Below are positions 11,101 through 22,379 of a stretch of 64,000 nt of DNA, one piece after another. How positions within the stretch are numbered: position 1 is the stretch's first letter; every line of letters begins with the position of its first letter. Both the position numbers and the translations under genes were made by a program. Below the pieces are notes generated by a model. That model did no database searches. It was not told where the DNA came from and saw only the letters and a list, made by a program, of their open reading frames with translations. The DNA is from Caenorhabditis remanei (taxonomy: Eukaryota; Nematoda; Chromadorea; Rhabditida; Rhabditidae), in contig NC_071330.1 of the NCBI RefSeq assembly GCF_010183535.1, positions 4,197,717 to 4,261,716 on the forward strand, written 5' to 3'.

Positions 11101-14100
11101 GGTGCTGGAAATGCATGAACACATTAAAACATACTTGCAAACCGGGCCGGCGCGTAACTCGCTTCAAACTCAATGTTATGGGCTGAAAAATATACAAAAA
11201 TGTTGATCTCTGCGAGTTCTGTATCCGTGACCTACTACGGACCGGATGGCTAAACGTTAATGTGCCGCGGGCCGGGCTAGAATGGCTTTTTTGGCCATTA
11301 CATTTTCGTATATTTTTCAGCCCATAACATTGAGTTTAAAGCGAGTTACGCGCCGGCTCGTTTCGGCCCGGTTTGCAAGTATGCATTAAAAATTTCGAAA
11401 ATCAGCTACCTAATTCATCGAATTCACAAAAACTACCGTATCTCAATCAAAACCTGAATTTTTAGAACCAGCACGTTTAGAAGGTTAAGGGAACATGACA
11501 TATTTAGATGGATTTTCAAGACTTTGGTCTCACCGCGAAATTACGGTAGCTACAGAAAAAGCAAAGGTACACCAAATAATGTAACTTTGTATAGATCCTA
11601 TTGAACTTTAGATTTTCAAATTCAGCTTGTTCGAGCGGTTCGAACAAGTATAAACATGAAAATTGGGTAGTTACAAAAATCTAACGTCACAAAAATATAA
11701 CCAAACTTAAATTTGTAGATTCAAGAGTTCTAGACAGGCTGAATGAATACAAAAATTTTAATTTTTGAATAAATGAATCTCACCATCAGAGTATCTACCT
11801 AGTAGAGTGTCGAGTAAATTAAAAATGACTGTCAAATTAATTTTTTTGAAATCATGATCTTCACGTTTTCAAAATTGTAATTTTTACAAAAAAAATGAGA
11901 CCACCTACCCTAAATATCTGATCTGCGGCTGCTCCATGCAACTGCTCCAACTTTGCAAACGCCTTTCTTCCAGCTACTCTCGTCTCCCCATCCGCATCAC
12001 AAATCGCGTTTTGAACGAGTTGAGACAACTGCTTCATAATGGTTTGTTTGGATTTCAGATCCCACGAGGTGATGAGAGTCTCCAGAAGATTTGCAAGATG
12101 ACGTCGTTGTTCTTTGGATTTTGAGTTGGTGATTTCAGAGAGGGTGGTGAAGATTTGACGGGATTGGATTTTCTGGAAAACGGAACGTCACGGATTGTAC
12201 ACCGGGATTACAGTACAGTGCAAATATATACGAATTTTGGCCGTTTTCAGTTGAAATTGGCCAACTTTGAGAGAGTGTTACGGTATAACTGATAGTCCCA
12301 CAAAGTAAATTATGTATAAACCATACAGAACAAGAGTAGAGCTTTATTTTTGTAGTTGACACCTTTTTTGTAGTGAGGCTCCCTAGAGAGTTATGGTCAT
12401 TTTAAGACGACAGCTCAAAAATCGCACTAATTTGCACTGAAATTGGTCGATTTGAGGGAGAAATTACTTTGTCGAGATGTAACTTTCTAGGAATTGTCCG
12501 TACGAAAAAGTTGTCAACTATAAAAATGGAGTTCTACTCTTGGTCTGTTTGAACCCATAAAAAGTAATTTTGTGGGACAGTTAGTTTTACTATGACACAC
12601 CCTCAAAGTTGGGCATTTTTAACTGAAAAAATAAAAACTTAAACTACTTTTGAGCGGTACTGTACAACGGGCTGAACGGTGGATTGGTAATGTTCCGCGG
12701 GACGGAAAAAGTGGCAAAGACGTGAAAACGGTCGAAAAAGCCATCCTAGTCCGGCCCGCGATACATAAACGAATAGCCATACAGCTTGTAGTAGGCCACA
12801 TCTATAGAACTCGCCGATATCTACATTTCCGTATATTTTTCAGCTCATAATATTGCGTTTTAAGCGAGTTACGCGCCGGCACGTGTCGGCTATGCAAAAG
12901 TATGCAAAAAATTAACCTGCACAATGAAAACCGTAAGCGTTGCCGCACTCGACGCCATCACTTTCGTGCTGACAGCAACTTGAGCCAAGGCAGCAGGCAG
13001 CACACATTCAGCAACATTTCTCACTTCCATTCCGAACGTTTCAAACAAAAAACTACACGTGATCGCCGCTTCTCGAACAATTTGAGATCTGAGGTCTCGA
13101 ACCGAAAATTCCAAAGCGTCGGATAACTCATTGATCAGTGAAATTAGAAGACGTCGATCGATTGATTCATCAGAATTTATGACGACAGAGCGGATTAATT
13201 TCAGCTGATTGGCACGTTTACTCCAGTCTTCGTTGGCGTTTCGCAACACGGAATTCGCGATTTCCAATTTTTCACGGACGTCCGTATTCGAGTAGATTGA
13301 CTGGAATTTTGTTAGGTGTAAGTAAAAGGGGCGGAGCTTATTTTCAAGTCTTTAAGACTTCGATTTTCACATACTTCTCTAGGCCAGGGCCGGGCCGGGT
13401 CTTGTCACCGAAATGAAGGTTCAAAATTTAAATTTTTTGAATTTTTTCGAATTTTTTTCCCGAAAAGTCAAATTTTCGACTTTGATTCAGAATTAGTAGG
13501 GATTCTGAAAAATTATGTTCACCTTTTCGATTAAAAATTGAAAAAAATTAGCTCATTTTTAGAAGCCGGTTCTAGACAAGTATGGATTTTCAGACTTACC
13601 TTCAGGAGTTTTTAGGTGTAACAAAAAGGGGCGGAGCTTATCTTTTTGAATCTTTAAGACTTAGATTACAGAGTTAGGCTTCAAGAGTTATTTAAAAAAT
13701 CTACATTGCAAAAAAAAACTCACAATCTTTGGCACGGCCACAAAAGACTTCCTAAAATCATCTAGTGTGATTGCACATTGTGCCGCCGGAGCACAACTGG
13801 AACTCCTATATCTTGATAGTGACATTCCAGCGGGTGCTCTCAATGAACTTCTCGCCAAGTCTCTTGATCTACCACCAGAACCTCCAGATGAGGGTGACGG
13901 AAGAGATAGTGGAGAGGGAGTTGACATCAAGGGGGCAGGTGAAAGTGATGGAGCAGTCCTCGGTGGAGTGGATAGTCGAGCAGAGGAAGTGAATGAGGTT
14001 GTTGAGGCAGAAGGGTGAATGATTTTGGCGGGAGAACGGAGCGAACGACGGAGTAAAGAGTTCCGAGAGGGTAATTGCGTTTGAGTGGTCTCCATGGGGA

Positions 14101-17100
14101 TCGCATGTTTCGGTGGGAGGTCTCCACGAGTCGCCACTGTTGATTCGTAGCGTTGGAGGAGGGTTGTCATTCTGGAATTATCATTTTTAATTGGGGAAAA
14201 GTCTTCAAAAGATAAAGTTGAAATTTCAGTAAATTTAAGCCTAATTTCAAGTGGAAAGCTTGAAAACTAGAAAAGTTATGGAACCTTGAAGATTAGGAAA
14301 TTTTCAAAATTAACATTAAAACTTTGTCAGTTTTTTTCAAATCGTATGAAGTTTAAAAATATGAAATGAGAAAATTTCAGTGGTTTGAATGAGTGTAGTC
14401 ATGACTGGTTGCAGCCAGTTCCAAATAGATTAGAACCTCTTTTTTTGAATTTGGGGCTACACCCCTTCGATCTCCCATAACTTTCAAATGCAAGTTTACA
14501 AATAAAAGTCGTCAACTATACAAATGAATATCATAAAATATACTACAATTTTCTAGTTGAACACTTTTTGAAAACTCGAGAAGCTTCAAAAATACAGAAG
14601 GTCAAAAAAATCTCTTCTCTTGGCTTATCTTTAAAGACACTTCATCTCAAAAATCTAGAGAGTTATCGAAACGTTGCCAAAAAAAAAAGTGCATAATACC
14701 ATCTATAATTTTGTAGAAGATAACCTTTACATGAGGCATTCTATATTCCTTACGCTCACTTCTTTTCCAAATTTACTTCTCCTTGAGAACCCAAAATTAA
14801 AAGTTCAACTAAACTACTTATTTTTTTGACAAAATTGTATTTAAATCGAATTTTAAAAACATTTTGCAACAAGAATCCGATCTCTTGGAGAAATTCTGAA
14901 CTATACTCAAAAATTTGACATTTTTGCAAATAAATTCTAAATTTTCAAAAAATTTCAAACATCGGGCAGGCGGGCCGGACCGAGAAAAATTCTGATTGCG
15001 GAACGGCCCGACCCATGACTAGTTTGAGTTTTACCATTTTTGTAGTTGACAACTTTTTGATAGCTATCTTAGATCTAGGTAAAGATCTCTTTGAAAAATA
15101 ATAAAACCAGTTTACTCTACCTAATTTCCATTCCTAGGTACCCGAATAAATCTGATAACCAAAGAGAGAGAGAGAACAATACTTGAAACTATGTATTATG
15201 TGGAATGAACACTAAAATATGTAGAGCGTGAATGATTCCTCTTCTCTCGGGATGATTCTTCTATCTCTTCCTATATTCATAATCTGAATCTTCGTCTCTT
15301 TCTCTACTTCTCTCCTTATCACACGCTATTTCTCTCTCGATGACTTTTCGCGGATTCTGTGTTAAATGAATGCGCGAGAATTGTTTTATTCGCTTTGCAT
15401 AAGAACTCGTATAGTTGATGAGGAGAAAGGAGAAAAGATATGAGGATTACCGAAATTTTCGAAATGTATGGAATTTCTGAATGATGTTGAAAAAGGGGAC
15501 TAGTTTTTCATAGGTAGAATTCTAGGCCACGGGTTTTGGTAGATCGGTTTTGAGATTGAAAATCTCAAAAACTATTTTCGGAAGGCCTCAAAAGTGAGTT
15601 TTGACTTTCTGACCTAGATTCGATTTCTTGGTTTTCTAGACCACCTAAATAGTGAAAAATGTGATGGCTTACATTTTCTACAATTCGTGTTTCTAGACCA
15701 CCAGTTTTTTCTTTTCTATTGAGCCATGGTTTTCCCGGCCACCAAAATAATGAATAAATGTGATGGCCTAGTTTTTGCATTTTCGATTTCTAGGCCACTG
15801 GCTTCTGGAACTTTGTGACCTAATTTTTGCAGATATCGAAATACGTAGTGGACTAGATAACCAAATTCTGGTCTAAACGAAAAAAATTCAGTTTCTAGGT
15901 CAAGACGGCGAGGAGTTACAAGGGGTAACGAGAGAGAAAAAGAGTGCAGACGACGAGACACTCTCGTCGTCTGCGCCCTCTCACTCTCTTGCCACCCCGC
16001 GTAACTCCGCGTAGAGTCGTCCGATTTCAATGATTTTTTGTTTTTTGGAAAGTTGAGAACACGGGGAGTACAGTCATGTAGAAATAATTGAAGATAATTG
16101 TCAAACATTTTTTCTCAAATTGTGAATTTTGAATTAGTCGGTTCCCAAAAAAAACTCACTTCTGCTCATTAATCAGCCTTGTGCTAGCAATCTTGGCCAC
16201 GACTGGCTTCCCACCGTACACCATTAAATCCACGAGACACGCCGTCGAGGCATCACGGACTTCAGAATTCGGATCATTGGTTAGACGACAGAGTTGGGGA
16301 ATTAGGGTGATGGCCTGTTGAATGACGAGGGCGAAGCTGGAAATGGGGAGTTATTATATTCAGAAATCTGGTTTCAGAATTAAGTCACGATGCTAAATTT
16401 CAATTTTCAGACTCACCTACTACTCAAAAACTCTCTCAAAATATTCAATGAGCCAACTTTGACTAGCCACTGCTTGTGCTCAAATCCAGTTCCTGGAACG
16501 CAGAGTCTGTCGAGAAGCATCTGAAAATTTTATTCTATGATTAGGATATTCTGAAAATAAGATACCACTGGTGACGAGTTTTCCAGATAAGCGAGTTGTA
16601 GACACAAGTTGATTGCCATCTCACGGACTTGCACCTTTGCGTCGCCCATTCTGGAAATTAATTGAGATTCATATTTGGTGAGGAGATTGATCAAAGTTTT
16701 TAGTATTTGATACAATTCAAGATTTTGATTTCACTAATTATAGAACTTTGGAATTTCTAAGCTCCATAATTTCAGAAAATTGGCTCTCTGGATTACTATT
16801 TCAGATTTTCAGAAGATCATAAGTCAAGAAATCCTAGTTTTTCAAACATTTCAACTGATGTTTATCAAGAAATCGGAAATCTCAGGATATCCTGAATTCA
16901 GGTTAACTGAAAATCTAAAATTGAGAAACTACTGTAATCTAGAATCCCACGATTTCAGGTTTATCAGAATACTTAAAAATTCAAAATTTCAAAAACTTTG
17001 ATTTTTGAGTTTAAATTTTCCCGGACTATCTATTTTCCAAACTCTGAAAGTTTTGTAAACTCTGAATTTCAAAGTTTTCAAGTTCAAATTATCAGAATTT

Positions 17101-18005
17101 CTGACGATCAGAGTTATAGAATCACTAAACTTCAAAAAAAAATTGTGAATCTGAAACTACATGATTTTAGAAGTTCCTAGTTTACACTTTTTGAGTTCTT
17201 AGACGTTCAGGTTCGCATAAAGTTCAAATTACACAATTTCGGATTTTCAGAGTTTTCAATATTTTCCGATTTCTATAGTTCAATTTTCAGAAAAACGGGA
17301 ATCTGAAATTAGACATTACGATTCGTCAAGTTCCCTTGGAATTTCAAATTTTACTGTTTTTTTCCTCAAAAATTTCCAGAAATTCTAGACTTTACGATTC
17401 ACGTTTAAAAACAAATCCCTGAAATTCCAAAACCACTCACCTCTCAATCAAAACCGACAACCTATCGAAATAATAACTAGCAAGGACTTCTGGAGACGTT
17501 CGGAGTGCGGCGTCCAATATCTCCAGACCGATTGTAGACACCTGAAACGGAGAAAATTTTGATGGTATCCGATGGAGCGTATTTGCAGCGTTAGGAATTT
17601 CAAAATAAGTGGAATGAGCAAGTGCGCTCTATTAAACTGTTCAATAGTGCGCACTTGCAAAAAATCATTTAATGATCAAATCGTTCTCCCGAAATAAATC
17701 AAAACTTCTTATCACTCGGAATTCCAGAAATGTGGTGTTTCCCCTTCTGAAATGCTACTGATAACAATATGTGATATACCTTAAAATTACTCCCAGTCAA
17801 CCATCCGGACATGACGTCAAGAAAGTCATTGACCAACTTCGGGTGTGGCGACACTTTTCGCTGTGAGACCTCGTTCTGCAAAAAGATATCTGATGCAAAC
17901 GCGCTCTATTGCCAAACTGACCAATATCACATTTCCGAGCTTGAGCCGTTCCAGCGGATCCGCCGTGCTCTTTTGCAACAACACGTACAACCAGTTGGTG
18001 TCCAT
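5144..18005 (-). CDS. cls-1: CLS-1, CLASP-family microtubule-binding protein
   Basis: CLASPs bind microtubules through TOG domains and promote rescue and polymerisation at kinetochores, spindles and the cortex. Exons, in transcript order: 18005-17922, 17875-17780, 17541-17441, 16650-16566, 16520-16417, 16336-16160, 14171-13724, 13300-12917, 12172-11909, 10854-10722, 10663-10523, 10273-10184, 7703-6802, 6748-6561, 6302-5975, 5770-5288, 5209-5144 (TGA). All junctions keep phase and give 1357 aa; C. elegans CLS-1 is, from memory, close to 1380. Residues 1-215 form a TOG-like HEAT array, 216-365 a Ser/Pro linker, 366-581 a second TOG, and 582-760 a Ser/Gln/Asn-rich low-complexity stretch including QKQQQQQQNQQN. 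The C-terminal helical CLASP region ends LNLIDLYVGRAKSS, as in the family. The ATG lies 24 nt after a trans-splice-like acceptor and directly after a 4-codon uORF. cls-2 and cls-3 are the alternative paralogues; I prefer cls-1 from length and its clk-2/cgh-1 neighbours. Confidence 0.92.
5860..5946 (+). other. tRNA-like Pol III box element in cls-1 intron 15
   Basis: A tRNA-style A box (tggctcaggcgttag, 5866-5880) and B box (ggttcgactcc, 5910-5920) are followed by a T run at 5937-5945. The T-arm and acceptor stems do not pair properly, so it is not a normal tRNA. It may be a tRNA-derived SINE-like remnant. A similar unit lies at 60250-60340. Confidence 0.5.
7852..7995. mobile_element. CATACTTG foldback element, copy 1 (cls-1 intron 12)
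   Basis: This 144-bp element starts catacttg and ends caagtaag, with GC-rich (ggcccggcc) arms around an AT-rich centre. Flanks gattctga (7844-7851) and gattctgg (7996-8003) are an 8-bp target duplication with one mismatch. It is non-coding. The 8-bp duplication points to hAT-type mobilisation. Confidence 0.8.
8281..9584 (-). mobile_element. Tc1/mariner-superfamily transposon
   Basis: The element is 1304 bp with perfect 27-bp terminal inverted repeats (starting cagggtgcggcagaattacc) at 8281-8307 and 9558-9584. It is flanked by TA at 8279-8280 and 9585-9586, the usual Tc1/mariner target duplication. It carries one transposase gene on the minus strand, disabled by a stop codon. It lies in cls-1 intron 12, in the same orientation as cls-1, and inside an older foldback element. 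Confidence 0.95.
8397..9431 (-). pseudogene. Tc1/mariner-type transposase with one in-frame stop
   Basis: The N-terminal part (9431-8946) starts MAPPSPHRSSILNLF. It has an HTH pair (VDIIKRLGVPSRTVYDSI, then the RSIRKMAKGMKI region) and a GRGRKP hinge between the two helices. The catalytic core follows in the same frame down to 8397. Its acidic residues sit in FSDEKLF, QQDGAPAH and SSPDLNPLDY, so the third catalytic residue is D rather than the E of classical Tc1. A TGA at 8945-8943 interrupts the frame after the FNPQNH segment, and reading continues without frameshift beyond it. Otherwise the gene looks intact, about 344 codons, typical of the family. Confidence 0.9.
10319..10512. repeat. Degenerate GC-rich foldback, cls-1 intron 11
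   Basis: A GC-rich arm (gggcccgctcggctcggttc) and its rough inverse at 10468-10495 surround an AT-rich middle like that of the CATACTTG family. The ends have decayed and I see no target duplication. It abuts the donor site of cls-1 exon 11. Confidence 0.5.
11130..11383. mobile_element. CATACTTG foldback element, copy 2 (cls-1 intron 9)
   Basis: This 254-bp element has perfect ends catacttgcaaaccgggccg / cggcccggtttgcaagtatg. It is flanked by cattaaaa on both sides (11122-11129 and 11384-11391). The arms contain gcgcgtaactcgctt, a subfamily marker shared with the copies at 27301 and, decayed, 12645. Non-coding. Confidence 0.88.
12245..12627. repeat. Large foldback in cls-1 intron 8
   Basis: Arms of about 160 bp (12245-12400 and 12460-12627) are reverse complements with scattered differences. 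Shared blocks include ccaactttgag, gtcccacaaa, ccaagagtagaactc-like and tttttgtagttgacaac-like words. It contains the same 'gttgtcaacta' core as the tandem arrays near 18500, 22400 and 58500. Confidence 0.75.
12645..12904. repeat. Decayed CATACTTG-type foldback, cls-1 intron 8
   Basis: It has the gcgagttacgcgccggcac arm and the tatatttttcagctcataata block seen at 11290-11370. The right end reads caaaagtatg at 12895-12904, only 12 bp from the 5' splice site of cls-1 exon 8. The left end is eroded and no target duplication is visible. Confidence 0.6.
13370..13584. mobile_element. CATACTTG foldback element, copy 3 (cls-1 intron 7)
   Basis: This 215-bp element starts catacttc and ends caagtatg, with a ggccgggccggg arm and an AT-rich interior. 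Perfect 8-bp duplication gattttca lies at 13362-13369 and 13585-13592. Non-coding. Confidence 0.85.
14172..16159. repeat. Repeat-rich cls-1 intron 6, with CTAGGCCAC tandem array
   Basis: This 1988-bp intron has no coding evidence. At about 15495-15900 the word 'ctaggccac' or 'tctagaccacc' recurs every 40-70 bp in a loose array. At 15910-16010 a GC-rich palindrome (ggagttac ... gtaactcc, with gcagacgacgag/ctcgtcgtctgc in the stem) follows. A short degenerate GC-rich foldback lies near 14963-15016. Confidence 0.65.
17618..17658. repeat. GCGCTCTATT hairpin in cls-1 intron 2
   Basis: gcaagtgcgctctatt (17618-17633) faces aatagtgcgcacttgc (17643-17658), a 16-bp near-perfect stem with a 9-nt loop. 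A half copy, gcaaacgcgctctattg, fills much of the 46-nt cls-1 intron 1 (17876-17921). Confidence 0.85.
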
Positions 18006-18020
18006 TTAGAAGACGGGCAT
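18006..18020 (-). promoter_or_regulatory. Four-codon uORF abutting the cls-1 start
   Basis: After the acceptor-like cttccag (cag at plus 18032-18030), the leader reads gtgtacacaATG, then MPVF and a TAA whose last base touches the cls-1 ATG (TAAATG). A ribosome that starts at the first ATG would stop directly at the main start codon. It could lower or regulate cls-1 translation. Confidence 0.5.
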
Positions 18021-18469
18021 TGTGTACACCTGGAAGAGTTGAGAGTAGATCAAAAGATGAGAGAGATTGAGAGACGCAGAGAAAACATAATGAGTGGGAT
18101 GGACTAGAGTTTTCTAGGCCACCGAAAACTGTCAAAATGTCAGGGAGGTGTCATTCACCGGTGTCTAGCCATTCTTATCATATTCCCATGATGAGTCATT
18201 CTTCCATAAAAAGGGTGTCACAAATGTATTCATAGAACACAATAAATGTGTTTTTTGGAATAAGAATTGGGTCGTTTTTCGAAAAATATGTAAAATTCGT
18301 ACTGTAACAGTTTTTTTTAGTAAAAAACCAAACTTTTTGATAGCTACTGTAGGTTTATGAGTCTTTGAACACAAAGAAGAGGGAGAGAACGCAGAGAAGC
18401 GAGAATGTATGACTTCTCTGCGTCGCTCTTCCTCTCCCTCGCTCTCTCTCGCAGAAGGAAAACCGTTAT

Positions 18470-18910
18470 ATCTCGGAAACAAGAAAAGTTATCAAAAAGT
18501 TGTCAACTACAAAAATGTAAGAAATTTTACGGAGAGTAACTTTATTGTTGACAACTTTTTGAATAAATATTTTCCTGGGAAGTTATGAAGCGTAGGAACA
18601 GCAAAACTTTAAACAGTAGTAACTTGCCACGGGAAGCTTGTCTTTAAAGGCGAATATCTCAAAAACGAAAACAGCTATCGAAAAGTTGATAACTACAAAA
18701 ATTATCACTACTAAATTTTAAACAAGTTTACAGTTAATATCATTTTGAAATCTCTGCTTGGTCTAGAGTTATGAGAGATACAGGGAAATGATATGTTCTA
18801 GCTTGTCCTCCGCCCATAAACTATCTTTAAAAGCGTATATCTCTAAAACTAGAAGAGCTATCAAAAAGTTTTCAACTACAAAAATAAATTTCAAGACTTT
18901 TTTCATATAA
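18470..18910 (+). repeat. GTTGTCAACTAC tandem array 1
   Basis: Three to four degenerate units each read 'tatctc(a/g)aaaa.....ctatcaaaaagttg(t/a)(c/t)aactacaaaaat'. Some are followed by the inverted form 'gttgacaactttttga' (about 18545-18562). Each unit can form a hairpin. Confidence 0.7.
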
Positions 18911-19690
18911 AAATTGTAAAAACCAAAAAAGTAGGACTATGAGGAGCGCCTAAATTGGGAGAGAGACAAGGGAAAAAGAGGCTTGGCAGGAAATTTTTCA
19001 AGAAAAGTTTGAGAAATCTCAAAAAATATACAAACTTTGAAATGAAAATGAAATAGTCATGTCATGAGGTCATATAAATGAAGCATGACCTTAAAATAGA
19101 GATGGAAATAAATAATCGTCTTAAGAACTTCCAGAAACATCAATAAATGTGTACATCATAAGGGGACAGGTGTGTTGGAAGAGAGTGCAAAAAATGGTCG
19201 TATGCAGTGGCGCCTAATCCATTCAGTCAACTAGAGAAAGAGACGAACAGCTATTCGTTCGTTTTCTTATTCTTTTCCGACGGTTAGGCGTCACCCCTCC
19301 GGAGAGAAAAGAGGCGCCTATCTCTCTCTGCTTCTCTCTCTCTCTCTCGTTTTCTGATTTCACAGGTTTCACTCATTTTCCCCACAAAGTCGCATGGCAA
19401 ACATAGCGGTGTGGGCACCCTTTGACGGTCGGAAGAGAGAAAGAAGAAGAAGAAGAAGCAGAAAAGTGTCAGAGAGATAGGTAAACTGAAGATTTTTGCA
19501 TAATGTCTCTGTGAGTGAAAGTGAGTTTTGAAATGGTTTAAATGGCGGGAGGTGGAAGGACAAGGGGAGAAGAGGAAGGAATAGTGGCGTGAGTTTACAG
19601 GGAAAAAAATGGAATGTCAAAAATACAGACAATTGTCTGACTGTGTTTCCAAATGTCCTGATGTCTAGACGCTTTGCAACATACCCTTAC

Positions 19691-19918
19691 CAGAGTTGCG
19701 CGGAAGTGATTTTTTCTAAAACGGAAGTCGGAAGTCGGAAGTAAAATTTTGAACACGGAAGTCGGAAGCCGGAAGTTGGAAGTCGGAAGTCGGAAGTCGG
19801 AAGTCGGGAGTAGATTTTTTCGCAAAGATTCAAAAACTCCTATACCGGAAGTCCGAAGCCGGAAGTCGGAAGTGAAAAACAGCCCGGAAGTCGGAAGTCG
19901 GAATTCCGCGCAACTCTG
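19691..19918. mobile_element. hAT-like MITE with GGAAGTC internal repeats
   Basis: This 228-bp element has terminal inverted repeats cagagttgcgcggaa / ttccgcgcaactctg and a perfect 8-bp duplication acccttac (19683-19690 and 19919-19926). Its interior is almost entirely tandem ggaagtc/ggaagcc heptamers. Non-coding. Confidence 0.88.
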
Positions 19919-22379
19919 ACCCTTACGTTTGGGATGTTTGACTCGATCTGTCTGTCTGTCTATATTTCCGGATGCCCAGATGTCCAAAATCTATTGAAAA
20001 ATCCATCTAGATCTTTCTTGAGAATGATTGGCCAGTTGCCCGCGTATAAATACGGGGTGATAGGTTCCGGATAAAATATGACGACAAAGAACACAGTTTC
20101 TTACAATAATTTACTTTATTGCAAGAATTATAATGAGAGCGATAAACATACAAAACAAAAGTCAAAACACCAAAACTAAAATCAGAACTCACTCTGAAAG
20201 CCAACCGGCTTCAGAAAACTACTTGTTGCCACGTGGAGTACGCGTGTCCACGTGAACTGATGCGCTGAGGTTACGGTAGGCGCGTGAAGCTTTGGCGGAG
20301 TTTCGTTGCGTATTTATTGTGAGGACTCGGATAACGACAGGGTTTTGCGGGTACCTTGCCACCGGCAACTGCCCCAAATACATGTCTAACAGAAGCGCGT
20401 CGATGGCACGCCAGACAACTCAAACATCAATTGTCTGTCTTTCAAAAATTTTTCGACATTTTTCAAAATTTTCATAAAAAATGCTCATGTTTTTGGTGAT
20501 TTTTCAGATTTTCTTCAAATTCTCAATCATACTCGAAAATTTGACTTTTTCGCTAAAAAATCGAAAAAATTGAATTTTGAATTTGGCGCCAATTATCCGG
20601 GCCTTGATAAGTATGCTTAATATACCCTTACGTTTCGGATGTGCCTGTCTGTCTGTCTGTCTGTCTATATTTACGGATGTCCGGATGTCCACATCTCTTA
20701 AAAATATCTTTCTTCAGAAAGAATGTGTGCCCAGATCAAGGCTGTGAGAAAACATTTTTGACCGAAAAATTGAAAATTTCGAAAAAAAAAACAATTTGAA
20801 AAAAATGTCTGAAAAAATGAATTCGGAGGCCAAAATCTTGAAATAGTATGAAAACCTGTTTTTGAGTACAAACTTAGAAAAAAATTCAGGAAAATCACTA
20901 TTTTTGTTACTTTATTTTTGAAAATTTCAACAAAAACATTTCTAACAGAAACGCGTCGATGGCACACCAGACAGCTCAAACATTCGTTGTCTGTCTATGG
21001 TCTATCCAAAAGTCCAGATGTCCGGATATCTATCTGCGTGCCCGGAGGTCTAAATTTCTGTGTTTCTATCTGTCTGTCTGTATTTCTGCATGTCCGGATG
21101 TCCGAATGTCCAGATATCTGATGGTCAATCTGAGCTTGCCTACATCCGAATGGTCTTATTCAAACATTTTCTCATTTCATCAAAAAACACGTCCAAGGCG
21201 CGCCAGAATTTATTTATTTTCACATAAACGCGTTCCAAATCACTGAAAAAGGCGCTAAAAGAGCGCCAGACCAACCTTTTTTGTCGGAACTATGTTTGTC
21301 TGTCTGTATTTCCGAATGTCTGAATGTCTGTTCAGATGTCTATCTGTGTTTCCAGATGTCCTTCTTGTCCTTGCTACAGTACCCTGATAGCTCTCCCTGA
21401 ATCTCAATTTCTTTATGACATTTTCTTACAAAATTTCCAATACCACCCATAGTGAAAGTGAGTATATGAGTCATCTCCATTTCTCGATTAGAATGGATTC
21501 AATTGTAGCAAGAAAGAGAGAAAAAATGAAGAAAAGGGGGGGAGAAGAAGAAGTAATGTTTGTGTTGTCAATCGGTGTTTTGTGTCTCTCTCTTTTTTGT
21601 GTATGAGTTGTTTGGGTAAGTGTGTACGAACGGACGGACGAGTGATAAGGGAGTGATGATAGTAGGGGAGAGTTGGGAGAGGAGAGAGAGAGCAACAAAA
21701 ATGAAGATAAGGAAGAGTGGGGAGTCTTGTTGCAAAGGATACTTCTTCGAGAGATCGAAAAGTTAGGGAGGCTACTGTAATCCATGGACTACAGTAACCA
21801 GGGGATACCGTATCCTTGATATAGCACAGCTCAAAGGATCAATTATCGAATGTGGCTTAGAAATATGGCCTAGAAAACGAAACAGTGCAAAACCTAGGCC
21901 ACGATCTCCTATCTATGAATAATTGATAGCACAATATGTAAAAATTAGAAATTTCAAAGTTTCAATCGTTCCAGAATACAGAAGTGAACAATTCCCTCAG
22001 AAAAGCAGAATTTCAGTCGTACACTAGGCTCCGCCCACTTACACCTTTTCTGTTTCGGGAAATGGGCGGCCTTTTCTGATTTTGAACGCAATGAATGCAA
22101 TGTGAAATTGAATTTGAATGTCATAAAAAATGAATGAATTTTTCGAATCTATAATTTTCAGAATGGGAGTTGGAATCAGATTTTCAATCAATTTGTACAA
22201 GAAATATCTTATTTTGAAAGTGTATTTCTTCGAAGAAATATATATCGCTGAAGTGTAAAAGGCATAACCATTTTGAATATGTTTTCAAACTTCCGTCAGG
22301 AAGAAAGTAAATCAAGATATGGTGTGGGGATAATGTGGTCTGTCTGGATATCGAGTCAAGTTTTAGTGACCGATTTTCA

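Noticed and set aside
13767..14018. Plus-strand Gly/Glu-rich frame
   Set aside because: It is the reverse strand of cls-1 exon 7 (Ser/Pro linker), which has phase-consistent splice sites.
19719..19910. Regular short repeats resembling an array such as CRISPR
   Set aside because: They are ggaagtc heptamers inside a hAT-like MITE in a nematode genome, with no spacers.
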